Below, one piece after another: positions 35,233 through 44,500 of a stretch of 64,000 nt of DNA; positions within the stretch are counted from its first letter, which is position 1; every line of letters begins with the position of its first letter. The notes under the pieces were generated by a model. That model worked only from the letters and a program-made list of their open reading frames with translations. It had not been told where the DNA came from and made no database searches. This DNA is from Fervidobacterium pennivorans. Its GTDB lineage: Bacteria > Thermotogota > Thermotogae > Thermotogales > Fervidobacteriaceae. Made by a program: the position numbers and the translations under genes. The stretch is from the NCBI RefSeq assembly GCF_001644665.1, contig NZ_CP011393.1, positions 766,001 to 830,000 on the forward strand. Reading direction: 5' to 3'.

Positions 35233-35286
35233 TTTTGAGCCTCCTTGTATGTAGTTCACCTCTACAATTATACTACCTTTAAGAAT

Positions 35287-35312
35287 AATCGTGCCCCAGT
35301 CGGGGCACGATT
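35287..35312 (-). terminator. Hairpin terminator after the secreted-protein gene
   Basis: A perfect 11-bp stem AATCGTGCCCC / GGGGCACGATT with a 4-base loop. On the - strand it is followed by ATTCTT, a weak T-rich tail. Confidence 0.7.
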
Positions 35313-35372
35313 TGGTGAATTGAATATTTTGAATATAATGTAACTCAATGTTCCTTTTTGTCACTGGGTATA

Positions 35373-37106
35373 TTACTCCCAAGCAGGTTCAACGTACAGA
35401 ATAACACTTATTCTTCCGTTGATTATATCTGAGTAGATATCCTTGTCGTAATAGAGTATATCTACAATATTGCTTGGTTCGACATCGTATTGTGCGATAT
35501 CCATGTGGATAATAACGTAAACCGTTCCATCGTCCATGACAACACTTTTTACATCGAAGTAGTCTGGTATGTAATCGATATAACCGTAATCGTACAAATC
35601 TTCCAAAGTAACCTCTTGTGCTCCTTGGTCACGGATGTAATCAGCACATGCATTGAATATTTTGACTATTTCGTCTGCTATCTCGTATTCGAGCTCAGAA
35701 TAGCTAATTTCTTCTGTTGTTACTTCTTCTGTTGCTGTTTCTTCTGTCGTGTATTCTTCTTCATACTCTTCCTCATATTCTTGTTCGTAGTATTCTTCTT
35801 CGTGGTATTCTTCTTCATAGTATTCTTCGTCCCGTTCCTCTTCATATGTTTCTTCAAAATATGGTTCTACTACTTCTTCTAACTTTTCAAGGAACCAGGC
35901 TAAGTTATCAAACTCTCCAGTTATTGACAAATTACCATTGTCCAAAATTTCAGTTTTTATACTAAGTGTTGCCGAGCTTTCTTCATCAGAGTAGTTCATG
36001 TAGAGTATAAACGAAGCGTTTTCAGTTAGTGACTTTAGCAAGGTTTTGTCTATCTCGATTGGGAATACGTTTATTTTTTGATTTTCGACAACTACTTGAT
36101 ATCCCGTGCTTGAGAGTTGATTTTTTAGTATTGATGCTATAAATTTCGCATCTTGTTCGTTTTCGGGTTTGATTATACCAGAGAACGTGAAGTATCCATC
36201 AAAACTTGCAGAAAATGCAACTGATTTAAAGATGTCCAAGAATTCGAATATCTGTTGAAAATCTTCAAAAATATCTAAGTCCCAGTCACCGGTTCCGGTT
36301 AGTATGGAAGTGTCACCAATCTGACTTGTGTCTAAAGCGAGAATAAAGTTAGCTCCATCCAGATAGGAAAGTCCTTTCAGGATACCTCTTCTGGTAAGTA
36401 CTAGTTTTTTCTCGTAGTCAGAAAATGTTTTGTTAATTGTAATTTTGAAGCTATAGTTTTCGCCTTTCTTGGTGATAACAATTTCATCATAGATAGGAAT
36501 GCCAAAATAATCTCCAAACGTGTATAAGAGTTCGCCTATGAATGACTTTTTGTATGTCTTAAAGTAAGCTATAACGTCATCTTTTGTTAATAGAGATATA
36601 CTCGAAATCTTGGCATTTAGCATGTCTTTTGTGAACATGGAGATGTCCTTGTTAAAACACAGATAAATATTATCGTTTGAGCGTATGATACAGAGTTTTT
36701 TGTTATCAATTGTAACTATCGATGGTTGGTTGACCGTTAGTTTTGGGATTTGAATATTGGCATCAAACATATAATTAATCAAAAACTCTAAACTCTTGTC
36801 ACCAATCTTTCCTGGGAGCACTATACCTATTGGTGAACCGATCAAGACCTTAGGTGAAAAATCTTCGAGCTCATCAAAAATTGAAAGGCTTAGTGCACTA
36901 CCTAACGAAAATTTTCCATACACAGAGATTATTGGAGTTATGCCTGCTTCTTGAAGAATGGCTGTAAGTTCTTGGTCACCGATGTTATTGATGTTAAAGT
37001 ACATAACGAAATCGGAGTTTCCTGGAACGAATATGGTGATAGCGAATAGATAGAATGACGATAACAGCGTGCTCAAAACAACCAACAAAATAAGCTTTCT
37101 TGCCAT
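35373..37106 (-). CDS. Secreted protein with an acidic Glu/Tyr-rich linker
   Basis: A 577-residue protein with a signal peptide (~1-24, LILLVVLSTLLSSFYLFA). The N-terminal ~410 residues look like a large beta-rich domain (FVPGNSDFVMYFNINNIG, then KNQLSSTGYQVVVEN), reminiscent of DUF3352-type proteins. Residues ~412-475 are a low-complexity linker of Glu and Tyr (EEYYEEEYHEEEYY). The last ~90 residues form a separate small domain (EVTLEDLYDYGYIDYIPDYF). No enzymatic motif is visible; a surface or periplasmic role is likely. The ATG at 37106 follows AAAGGGGGTATC. Confidence 0.5.
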   Translation of the reverse strand: MARKLILLVVLSTLLSSFYLFAITIFVPGNSDFVMYFNINNIGDQELTAILQEAGITPIISVYGKFSLGSALSLSIFDELEDFSPKVLIGSPIGIVLPGKIGDKSLEFLINYMFDANIQIPKLTVNQPSIVTIDNKKLCIIRSNDNIYLCFNKDISMFTKDMLNAKISSISLLTKDDVIAYFKTYKKSFIGELLYTFGDYFGIPIYDEIVITKKGENYSFKITINKTFSDYEKKLVLTRRGILKGLSYLDGANFILALDTSQIGDTSILTGTGDWDLDIFEDFQQIFEFLDIFKSVAFSASFDGYFTFSGIIKPENEQDAKFIASILKNQLSSTGYQVVVENQKINVFPIEIDKTLLKSLTENASFILYMNYSDEESSATLSIKTEILDNGNLSITGEFDNLAWFLEKLEEVVEPYFEETYEEERDEEYYEEEYHEEEYYEQEYEEEYEEEYTTEETATEEVTTEEISYSELEYEIADEIVKIFNACADYIRDQGAQEVTLEDLYDYGYIDYIPDYFDVKSVVMDDGTVYVIIHMDIAQYDVEPSNIVDILYYDKDIYSDIINGRISVILYVEPAWE

Positions 37107-37205
37107 ACTGATACCCCCTTTCTATAAAGTTCGGAACTGACTTTTTGACGATTTGAAGCCATCCATCCGTTTATGGTTCAAATTGAAGCAAAACAGTGTA
37201 ACTTA

Positions 37206-37214
37206 ATTATACCA
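37206..37214 (-). promoter_or_regulatory. Extended -10 promoter of the secreted-protein gene
   Basis: On the - strand TGGTATAAT gives a consensus extended -10 element 100 bases upstream of the start. No good -35 is visible, as expected for that promoter class. Confidence 0.5.
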
Positions 37215-37261
37215 TTAGTTTTTAGGATTTTTTACGACTACCTTTGTAACTAAAATAACTA

Positions 37262-37288
37262 AAAATCCTGGGAAAAACCCAGGATTTT
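37262..37288 (-). terminator. Terminator after the AhpD-like gene
   Basis: A perfect 11-bp stem AAAATCCTGGG / CCCAGGATTTT with a five-base loop, T-rich on both strands, so it may act in both directions. Confidence 0.85.
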
Positions 37289-37310
37289 CGTTTGTTCTTG
37301 CTTCAGAACT

Positions 37311-37658
37311 TTATTTGTCTTCTTTTTCCTCAAACGCTTTAAGCGCTTCTAAAACGAGAGTTATGTAGGCAAGCGCTGGTCCTCCGCCCATTAAGCCCGC
37401 AACCTTTGCCGCTTCAAGAATTTCTTCACGAGTTGCTCCTGCATCAAGAGCATTTTTTGTGTGGACAGCAATACAATATGAACATCTCTCAGAAACGGCA
37501 ATAGCAACCGCTATCAATGCTTTTTGCTTAGCACTCAAAGCACCTGGTTTCTCCGCTTCCTTGAAAAAGTTCATGAAAGCATCAACATACGCCTTATCAG
37601 ACTTTGCAAGTTCTTTCATGGTGTTCATAAAGTCGTTCACTGATTTTCGTGCATCCAT
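37311..37658 (-). CDS. Carboxymuconolactone decarboxylase/AhpD-like protein
   Basis: A 115-residue single-domain protein of the AhpD-like fold. The motif ERCSYCIAVHTKNAL (CxxC followed by His, ~56-70) is the redox-active site seen in AhpD-type peroxidase helpers, and EEILEAAKVAGLMGGGPA follows as in the family. It probably acts in thiol-based peroxide defence or a related redox reaction. The frame is open to 37700, but ATG 37658 with GGAGGTATCAAG directly before it is the better start. Confidence 0.88.
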   Translation of the reverse strand: MDARKSVNDFMNTMKELAKSDKAYVDAFMNFFKEAEKPGALSAKQKALIAVAIAVSERCSYCIAVHTKNALDAGATREEILEAAKVAGLMGGGPALAYITLVLEALKAFEEKEDK

Positions 37659-37704
37659 CTTGATACCTCCAGTCTTTCGATTTGTGTTGCAGCCGTACAT
37701 GTTA

Positions 37705-37732
37705 ATTTTATCACAGATAATAGATTAGGCAA
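37705..37732 (-). promoter_or_regulatory. Promoter of the AhpD-like gene
   Basis: TTGCCT (-35) and TGATAAAAT (extended -10) on the - strand with a 16-base spacer, about 47 bases upstream of the start. Confidence 0.6.
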
Positions 37733-37850
37733 GACTAAGGTGGTTATTGTAGACTTATCGTAATACAGTCTTAAAAGCCTATATATTTGATTCTTTTATG
37801 GTAAAATAGTCTTTGCATGTGCCAATCAATAACCATTCTTGCAGGAGTTG

Positions 37851-38816
37851 ATGGTTGTGATAACAACAATTCTCGGAGGTTTACTGTTGTTAGGAAAAAC
37901 TATTATTCTTTTTGTTGTTACCATGTTTGAGTCGTTGAGGAATGAAGGATTGGGACTCATTTCACTACTGATTTTTCTTCTAACTGGTTTATTGGTATTT
38001 GAAGGGTACAGAGAAATTAGAAATAGGATAAGTTCAGATAAGGATAGGAAAAATAATGATACCGAAATGTGGTTACATAAGTTTGCTGATTTCCTGTCAG
38101 TAGTGATAGGTGCGGTAGTTACTTTCTATCTAAATAATCATATCGGACTGGGTGCGGTCGCTGCAGCTGGGATTGTTGGAATTCTTGGTTTTGTTGTTGC
38201 ATCAAAATATGAAGTGCCCATTTATTGTGGTAGCTTTGTAGGAATGAGTTCAGCAAATGTATATGACTTCGAACATCTGTTAATAGCTTCCGTACTTGCC
38301 GGGGTAATTTTTGTCATTACTAAGCGTATATTCAAAGGATTTGGAGGTAAGCTTGGGACTATAGCGCTCCTTGGTGCTGTTTTAAGTGCTGTTATCACTG
38401 GGCGAGAATTTACGAAAAGTTCGTTGCCTGAATGGGAAGTAGGGCTTTTGATAATGTTTTTTGCTATAATCGGAATTTTGGCAACTTACATATTGAATGT
38501 GAGGTTTGGAAAAAGTCCTGTGCTAAGTTCAGCAACAATTGGGCTCATCGGAGGACTTGTCTTACCTGAAATATTTCCAGAGATAGGTCAGATTTTGGCA
38601 TTGGTTGTTATCTGTGCTTCGTTTGCTGGGATGTCAAGTAAGGAGAGACTACCAAACGAGTTTTATGCGGTTATCGCTGGGATGTTTTGTGGTGTAATCT
38701 TCATTTTTAGTGCCCCGTATTTTGGAGGTGCGGGTGGAAAGCTTGGAACGATAGCTTTCGGAGCGGTTATTTCAGTAGCTGCACTCAGAAGGTTCGGAGT
38801 GTTGTTTAAAAAGTAA
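37851..38816 (+). CDS. Multi-pass membrane protein of unknown function
   Basis: About 321 residues with roughly ten hydrophobic segments. The sequence is rich in Gly and Ala, and a motif of the type FGGKLGTIALLGAVLSAVITG (~165-185) is echoed by GGAGGKLGTIAFGAVISVAA near the C-terminus (~290-310). This suggests an internal two-fold repeat, as in many transporters. No family was recognised. ATG 37851 is close to AGGAG (37843-37847), so GTG 37857 is an equally plausible start. It is divergent from the AhpD-like gene and ends at a bidirectional terminator. Confidence 0.55.
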   Translation: MVVITTILGGLLLLGKTIILFVVTMFESLRNEGLGLISLLIFLLTGLLVFEGYREIRNRISSDKDRKNNDTEMWLHKFADFLSVVIGAVVTFYLNNHIGLGAVAAAGIVGILGFVVASKYEVPIYCGSFVGMSSANVYDFEHLLIASVLAGVIFVITKRIFKGFGGKLGTIALLGAVLSAVITGREFTKSSLPEWEVGLLIMFFAIIGILATYILNVRFGKSPVLSSATIGLIGGLVLPEIFPEIGQILALVVICASFAGMSSKERLPNEFYAVIAGMFCGVIFIFSAPYFGGAGGKLGTIAFGAVISVAALRRFGVLFKK

Positions 38817-38840
38817 ATTACCGATGCCGTTAGTTAACAA

Positions 38841-38876
38841 AAAAGGTCTGGAAAAAACCCAGACCTTTTGTTTTTT
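38841..38876. terminator. Bidirectional terminator between convergent genes
   Basis: An 11-bp stem AAAAGGTCTGG (38841-38851) / CCAGACCTTTT (38859-38869) followed by GTTTTTT on the + strand and by TTTTTTGTT on the - strand. It ends both the membrane-protein gene and the oxidoreductase gene. Confidence 0.88.
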
Positions 38877-38885
38877 ATCTTTCGT

Positions 38886-40241
38886 TCAGCACTTTGTGCA
38901 TATTTTTACAAGTGCATCGAGTGCTGCTGCATTTATTGGGTAAGTTACAGGTGAAGCGGTCACGAGTGGATGAGTTGCGACTTGCATAGTGTTAAGTTCG
39001 TTTGCTGTTAGACCTTTTTGGATTGCAAGGCTTAGTATATTAATCATTTCCCCAACACTATCGCCTCCAACTACCTGAGCACCTATAAGAACTCCTGATG
39101 TTCTTGAGAAGATGAGTTTAACTTCGATTTTCTTTGCACCTGGTAAAGCCCCCGGATGTCTATCCATAGATACGGCTTTTCCAACCACGTAATCAAATCC
39201 ATCTTCTTTGGCAAATCTTTCGATTATACCAGCAACTCCATAAGTTTTATCAAATATCTTCGTAGAGAATGCACTTACAGTGCCTCTGTTCTCTCTGATG
39301 AACTTGATACCATACAGGTTAGCTGCTGCAATTTTTGCTTCCATAGCTGCAGTTGATGCAAGAAGTATTGGAACATGCCTGCTGGTGAAGAAGTCTCTTT
39401 TAAGTGCACAGTCACCAACAGCAAAGATATCTGGAGCACTTGTTCTCATGTATTCATCAACTACTATGGCACCTTTTCTTGTGAGGTCAAGTCCAAGCTG
39501 TTTTGCAAGCTCTGTATTTGGCGTGACACCCATGGAGAGTATGACTGCTTCTGCTTTAACTCTTTCCCCACTTTCAAATTCCACTTCTTCTACCTTGCCG
39601 TTTCCAAGAATTGCTTTGACTTTCGTTCCCAGTTTGAGTGTAACCCCGTGGCTTTCGAGGTCTTGTTCCGCAATCGCTGCAAATTCGTCATCAAATGCTT
39701 GCCAAAGTATCTTGTGGGCTATTTCAACAAGTGTTACGTGTTTACCAGCAAGCGCGAGTTGTTCAGCAAATTCTACACCAATAAAACCTCCACCAATTAT
39801 AACAACTTCATTAATCTCTTTGAGCTTACTGAGCATGTTTGAAAGATATTCTTCATCTTTGATAATTGGGAAGACGTTTTCAAGGTCGTGTCCAGGTAGC
39901 CACTTTGGAATAACCGGCAGTGAACCTGTTGCAAGAACAAGTTTGTCCCATTTGATTTCTTCACCACTCTTCAAAATCGCTACTTTTTTGTCTTTGTCAA
40001 TACTAATGACCTCGTCTATGAGTAGTTCAACGCCAGCACTTTTAACCATTTCATCATGAATTCTGTTCTTTGAGGTGTCATAGAGAGTACCAAATATGTA
40101 AGGAATCCCACAAGGAACCATAACTGTTTTATTTTTCCTTACCACGACGACCCTCTTGTCTGGATAGATTCTTTTTGCCGTGGTTGCTGTAAGTATACCT
40201 CCTGCACTACCACCGATAACTAAAATGTCTGTTTCAATCAC
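38886..40241 (-). CDS. FAD-dependent pyridine-nucleotide oxidoreductase, CoA-disulfide reductase/NADH oxidase type
   Basis: A 451-residue flavoprotein. ILVIGGSAGGILTA (~6-19) binds FAD, VVIIGGGFIGVEFAEQLA (~146-163) binds NAD(P)H, and DIFAVGDCAL (~271-280) is the second FAD motif. The VPCGIPY motif (~42-48) places a single catalytic cysteine as in CoA-disulfide reductases and NADH oxidase/peroxidase. The protein probably uses NAD(P)H to reduce a disulfide, sulfur species or oxygen. The GTG start at 40241 follows GAGGAGGAG. The decayed IS end begins 25 bases upstream of the start. Confidence 0.88.
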   Translation of the reverse strand: MIETDILVIGGSAGGILTATTAKRIYPDKRVVVVRKNKTVMVPCGIPYIFGTLYDTSKNRIHDEMVKSAGVELLIDEVISIDKDKKVAILKSGEEIKWDKLVLATGSLPVIPKWLPGHDLENVFPIIKDEEYLSNMLSKLKEINEVVIIGGGFIGVEFAEQLALAGKHVTLVEIAHKILWQAFDDEFAAIAEQDLESHGVTLKLGTKVKAILGNGKVEEVEFESGERVKAEAVILSMGVTPNTELAKQLGLDLTRKGAIVVDEYMRTSAPDIFAVGDCALKRDFFTSRHVPILLASTAAMEAKIAAANLYGIKFIRENRGTVSAFSTKIFDKTYGVAGIIERFAKEDGFDYVVGKAVSMDRHPGALPGAKKIEVKLIFSRTSGVLIGAQVVGGDSVGEMINILSLAIQKGLTANELNTMQVATHPLVTASPVTYPINAAALDALVKICTKC

Positions 40242-40266
40242 AAATAACTCCTCCTCTTTCTAGTAA

Positions 40267-40379
40267 GATAATGTAGACTAAAAATATTGAAACTTTCCAA
40301 AAACCGCATTATCGTTTAAATAGGTAACACCCCCAACTAACTCTTGACAAAAGCAGGTTTCCCAAGATGAATAACTCAT
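40267..40379 (+). mobile_element. Decayed left end of the IS (copy A)
   Basis: Similar to the first ~110 bp of the IS at 33362 (GATAATGTAGACTAAAAATATTGAAAC, then AAACCGCATTATC), but with many substitutions. The homology ends right at the stop codon of the YkvA gene. The same fusion occurs at 47763, so it predates the duplication of this segment. Confidence 0.7.
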
Positions 40380-40753
40380 CGTTTCCTTTCTTTATACCTA
40401 TCCAACTCAGCTCTAATTTGGTTTATTACTAGCGTAAATACAGCTGCATCATCCATCCAACCAAGAACAGGAATAAAATCTGCTATAGCGTCAATGGGAG
40501 TAACAAAATAAATTACTGCTCCCAAAATAGCTAAGATTGTTCCTGTTGAAACTTTATATGTTCCACTTAACCAATCGCCTAATAATCCAAACATAAGTTG
40601 AATATCATCCCATATTTTGTCTAAAGGCCCTTGTTTTTTAGCCTTTTTCGTAGCTTGTTCTAAAAGATTTCTGGTTTTCTCTCTATCATTTATATATTCT
40701 TCAGCTTTATTCCTATATTTTTTATATTCAGATTCGTATTCAGAATTGTTCAT
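40376..40753 (-). CDS. YkvA-family (DUF1232) membrane protein
   Basis: A 125-residue protein. The C-terminal half carries the DUF1232 signature AVIYFVTPIDAIADFIPVLGWMDDAAVF (~80-107) in two membrane-associated helices. The N-terminal half is charged and helical (YRNKAEEYINDREKTRNLL). The molecular role of this family is not known. The frame is open to 40771, but ATG 40753 with GGAGGTATTATTT upstream is preferred. The 3' end abuts a decayed IS end, and a second broken copy of the same segment lies at 47871-48070. Confidence 0.8.
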   Translation of the reverse strand: MNNSEYESEYKKYRNKAEEYINDREKTRNLLEQATKKAKKQGPLDKIWDDIQLMFGLLGDWLSGTYKVSTGTILAILGAVIYFVTPIDAIADFIPVLGWMDDAAVFTLVINQIRAELDRYKERKR

Positions 40754-40937
40754 AAATAATACCTCCTGCATAAATTGAATTATAGATATCTATAAAAACA
40801 GCTATATGATTTGCAGCGGTCAAGCCATTTTGTAACACTTTAACCTAACAGTCTTGCATAGGTATCTCTCCTTTCTTATCGGTTTATTACATCTATTAGG
40901 TTGATGTGTTACAACTTTAGTATACACTTTAATTATA

Positions 40938-40966
40938 TCATAATCGTCCTCGTCCGAATATTTCAA
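40938..40966 (-). promoter_or_regulatory. Promoter of the YkvA gene
   Basis: TTGAAA (40961-40966) and TATGAT (40938-40943) on the - strand with a 17-base spacer. The same elements are kept in the diverged copy near 48160-48190. The leader of about 180 bases to the start is also partly conserved. Confidence 0.55.
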
Positions 40967-41182
40967 ATACTTTATTTTTTCTTTCTTTACATTCAACCGA
41001 CTTTTTAGACCTTTCAACGCTTTTACTTTGCTGTCGAACCACTTCGTTTTTACCTATCTTTCATCCCCTGAAATGCATAGGCTTTAGATGTCATTTTTCA
41101 AAGATTCAAAAAGTTGTTTTTTAGCTGCTAAATTGAGTCTCATTCCCATCACCTCCAAGTGAATGCGTACTACGAAACAAAA

Positions 41183-41206
41183 AAGCCCTGGAATAAACCA
41201 GGGCTT
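41183..41206 (-). terminator. Terminator downstream of the helicase-nuclease gene
   Basis: A 9-bp stem AAGCCCTGG / CCAGGGCTT with a 6-base loop. On the - strand it is followed by TTTTTTG. Confidence 0.7.
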
Positions 41207-41528
41207 CGTACATTATCTACTCAGATGTTTTGTCTTTGGGGGATGATATTGATACAATAAAAGCATTATTATTTTAAGTTGTTAATAGATTAAAGTTTTC
41301 TACACATTTCTCATAAATAACATTAGCTAATTTTTTTGCCTGTAGGTTCCCCACTAATCGAAGTTTTCTTAATTCTACTAAAGAGAATAGGTGCTATCTA
41401 ATAGCTTAGTCTTTGACACCTACTTGACAAAAAACCAGAAGGGTTAGTATTCCTATTGAACACCTTCAAATAGATACAATAAGACTTAAACTAAAAAATA
41501 GATTCAAGAATAATACCAAACAGATATT
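41207..41528. other. AT-rich gap with no supported gene
   Basis: 322 bases between the terminator and the end of the helicase-nuclease gene. No reading frame, promoter or repeat could be supported. Confidence 0.5.
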
Positions 41529-44500
41529 TTAAGCAAATGCCTCTATCATATCTTTCAAAAATCCTTCTATTTCATCTATTTCCCTTTGAGGGTTTTCCCA
41601 CCAATCTCTACTCCAAATTCTTATTATGTTCCATCCTCTTGACTCTAAAAATCTCTGCCTATGAATGTCCCTTTCTCTTGCAGATTTTGAACTGTGATAA
41701 GTTGCACCATCACACTCTATTCCCAATATATATCTTGATGTATTAGGGTCATAAATAGCTAAATCTATCCTATATCCCGCCACACCAACCTGCGTGTCTA
41801 CATGGTATCCTCTTTCAACTAAAGCGTCATACACCTCCTGTTCAAAATCACTATCAAATGTCTTTTGAGTGTTTGGTGATAAATCGGAATCTAAAATGCT
41901 GTTTAAAATAGTCTCAACCATCTCTTTATTTCCATTTGAAACTTCCCTTGCATATTGTAAATATTTTTTTAGAAGTTTTGGCCCGTTATTTTTAGTTGAA
42001 TCTACATTTAATTCCTCAGGTTCAATTGAGGTAACAACATATATTTTTTTCTTTGCTCTACTTATTGCTACATTTAATCTATTTTCTCCTCCATCCACAG
42101 ATAAAGAACCAAAATTTGCTAAAATCTTACCATTTTCATTTGGTGCATACCCTATAGAGAATATAATTATATCCCTCTCATCACCTTGTACATTCTCTAT
42201 ATTCTTTACAAATAAACTCTTGTCCTCTCCGTTTTCTAACCTATCCCTTTCCTTTAAAAGAAGCTGTTCAAAATACGGATCATTAGATGCTTCATTATCA
42301 AGCATTTCATCTATTAAATCCCTTTGTGTAATATTGAAGGTTATTATACCTATAGTTTCGTTTTCTTTTCTATTCTTTAGTATATCTTTAACCAACTCAA
42401 CAACCTTTTCTGCTTCTTCTATATTAGTTTTCTTAATCCATCTTCCATTTACCTTTATTCTCTCTATCGGCTTAAACTTAGATATATCTGTTTTTTCTAC
42501 ATTAGGTGAAATTTTTAATCTTCCGCCGTAAAAAGCATAGTTTGAAAAATTAATTAACTCTTGATATTTAGAACGATAATGGTAAATTAAATGAACAGAA
42601 TCATATTTAACCTTAGCTAAGTCTAACAAACTTTCCTCTTCTAATGCTGCTGCTACCTCTAAATCTTCATATTCTTCGTCATCATCAAATCTTACTTTAA
42701 ATACAGACGTAGGTCGTAATTGTTTATCATCTCCTGCTATAACAACTCTTTTACCTCTATATATTGCAGGTATTGCATTTTCAACAAATATTTGAGAAGC
42801 CTCGTCAAATATTACGATATCAAATAATCCATTTACTAAAGGTAAAACTTCGGATGCAGTTTCTGGGGTTAAAAGCCAACATGGAAATAAATCAAATAAC
42901 ATATCTTTGAATTCGTTTGCATACTGTCTAATAGGCCAAAGCATCTTTTTCTTTTGTGCTTGTCTTTCAAATTCTTTATATCTATTAAAATCTCTGTTTC
43001 TAGTGTTTATAAAAATACTGTCCCATTTCTCGACTATATATTGCGCAATCAATTCCCTTTTACGAGCCATATATTTTTTGCTGTCTCCTACTAAGTCATA
43101 ATATTTTCCATACAATGTGATTTTATCCTTTTCTTGATTCTCTATCTTATTTATATTGTACAAAATAAAGTACTCCTCAATATCGTTCACTATTTTGCGA
43201 GCGTGGTTTAAATCATTTGTTATCTCATACACAAAGTCTAAGATGTTTTTCTCTTTATCTGAAAGCCAATTTAGTCTAGCAATTGTTTTCATGAAATCTT
43301 CGTATATACTCAAGCCATCTATCAATTTATCGATATATCCACTTAAATCTTTTAAATCATATATGCTTTTTATTAATTCTTCGTATTCATCTTCCACTAC
43401 TATATCTCTTATAAAGTCAAATTTCTTTTTAAATGCATCTATCTTTTCTTTATCATTTAAGAGCTTTTTATATATTTCTTGTCCCCTTCTTTCGTATTCC
43501 TTTTTATTTTCCATTTCTATTTTCTTATTTTTACTATAATTTAACCAGTAAATAAGGCTCCACCATCTACCATTGTTTAATTTAACTAAAAGTTCTCTAT
43601 TACTCTCTTTATTTATAGCTTCACTTAAAGCAGTTATATCGTCTGGCAGCACATTTTGTTTTTCTTTATAAAGAATTAAAAGCTTATCCTTACAAATTTC
43701 ATCTAAATCCAATTTAATCTCTGCGTTACTATAATCATTTTTTATACTGGTTAATTTATCGATATAATCATCTATATCGAAACGATCTAAACCTTCTCTT
43801 ATTTTCAATATCATACTATTATTAGAAACGTATCTTTTGTATTTAAAATAATCTTCCAAAACACCTTCTTTAAGTATGTTTTCAACGCTTGATTTTACAT
43901 CATCATACTTATATGCTTCAACAAAATTACACGTTTTAAATTTCCTAAATATTTCATATCTAGCATCTTCCTTTGAAACAATCTTTTTAGACATTGAGTA
44001 CATCTTTTGTAATGATAATCCAAATTCTCTTTCCTTGTGAAGGAAATCTGCAAGTTCCTCTAATTTCGAAATATTGTTATCTACTCTTTCAGAATATTTC
44101 TTTATTTCGCTTAATGTATTTATCTTTCTTCCATATGATGTTTGTATATAGTTATCCTCTATATTTTCCAAAGCGTTTTTAACCTTTTCATAAAAATTCT
44201 TTTTATCTTTATTAGAATCATGCAGAAGAACTATCTTTGAATTTATTTTCGCTAATCTGTTATATATAACATCAAGAGCAGCCCTTTTTTCTGAAACCAT
44301 AAGCACCTTTTTTTCTTTAGATAATGCATCAGATATTATACTTGCGATAGTTTGCGATTTACCTGTACCAGGCGGACCATAAATTACAAGCTGTTTTGTT
44401 GAATCAGCCATTTTAACAGCCTTTTCCTGACTAAAATCTAATTCTGTCAAACAATAAAAATCCTCTTCTTTTATTTTTTCAGATTCATCACTAAATAAAT

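Larger units (their letters stand above)
40267..41090. repeat. Direct repeat A flanking the accessory island (IS end + ykvA + leader)
   Basis: This segment is repeated in the same orientation at 47763-48310, with roughly four of five bases matching by eye. Copy B lacks about 265 bases (the 5' half of the ykvA gene). Homology stops near the sequence GCATAGGCTT on both sides. The island between holds a helicase-nuclease, an AlbA_2 ATPase and an hsdM remnant. Confidence 0.75.

Noticed and set aside
40820-41017. 65-codon frame upstream of ykvA on the - strand
   Set aside because: It overlaps the promoter and leader of ykvA, has no ribosome site, and is broken in the duplicated copy.
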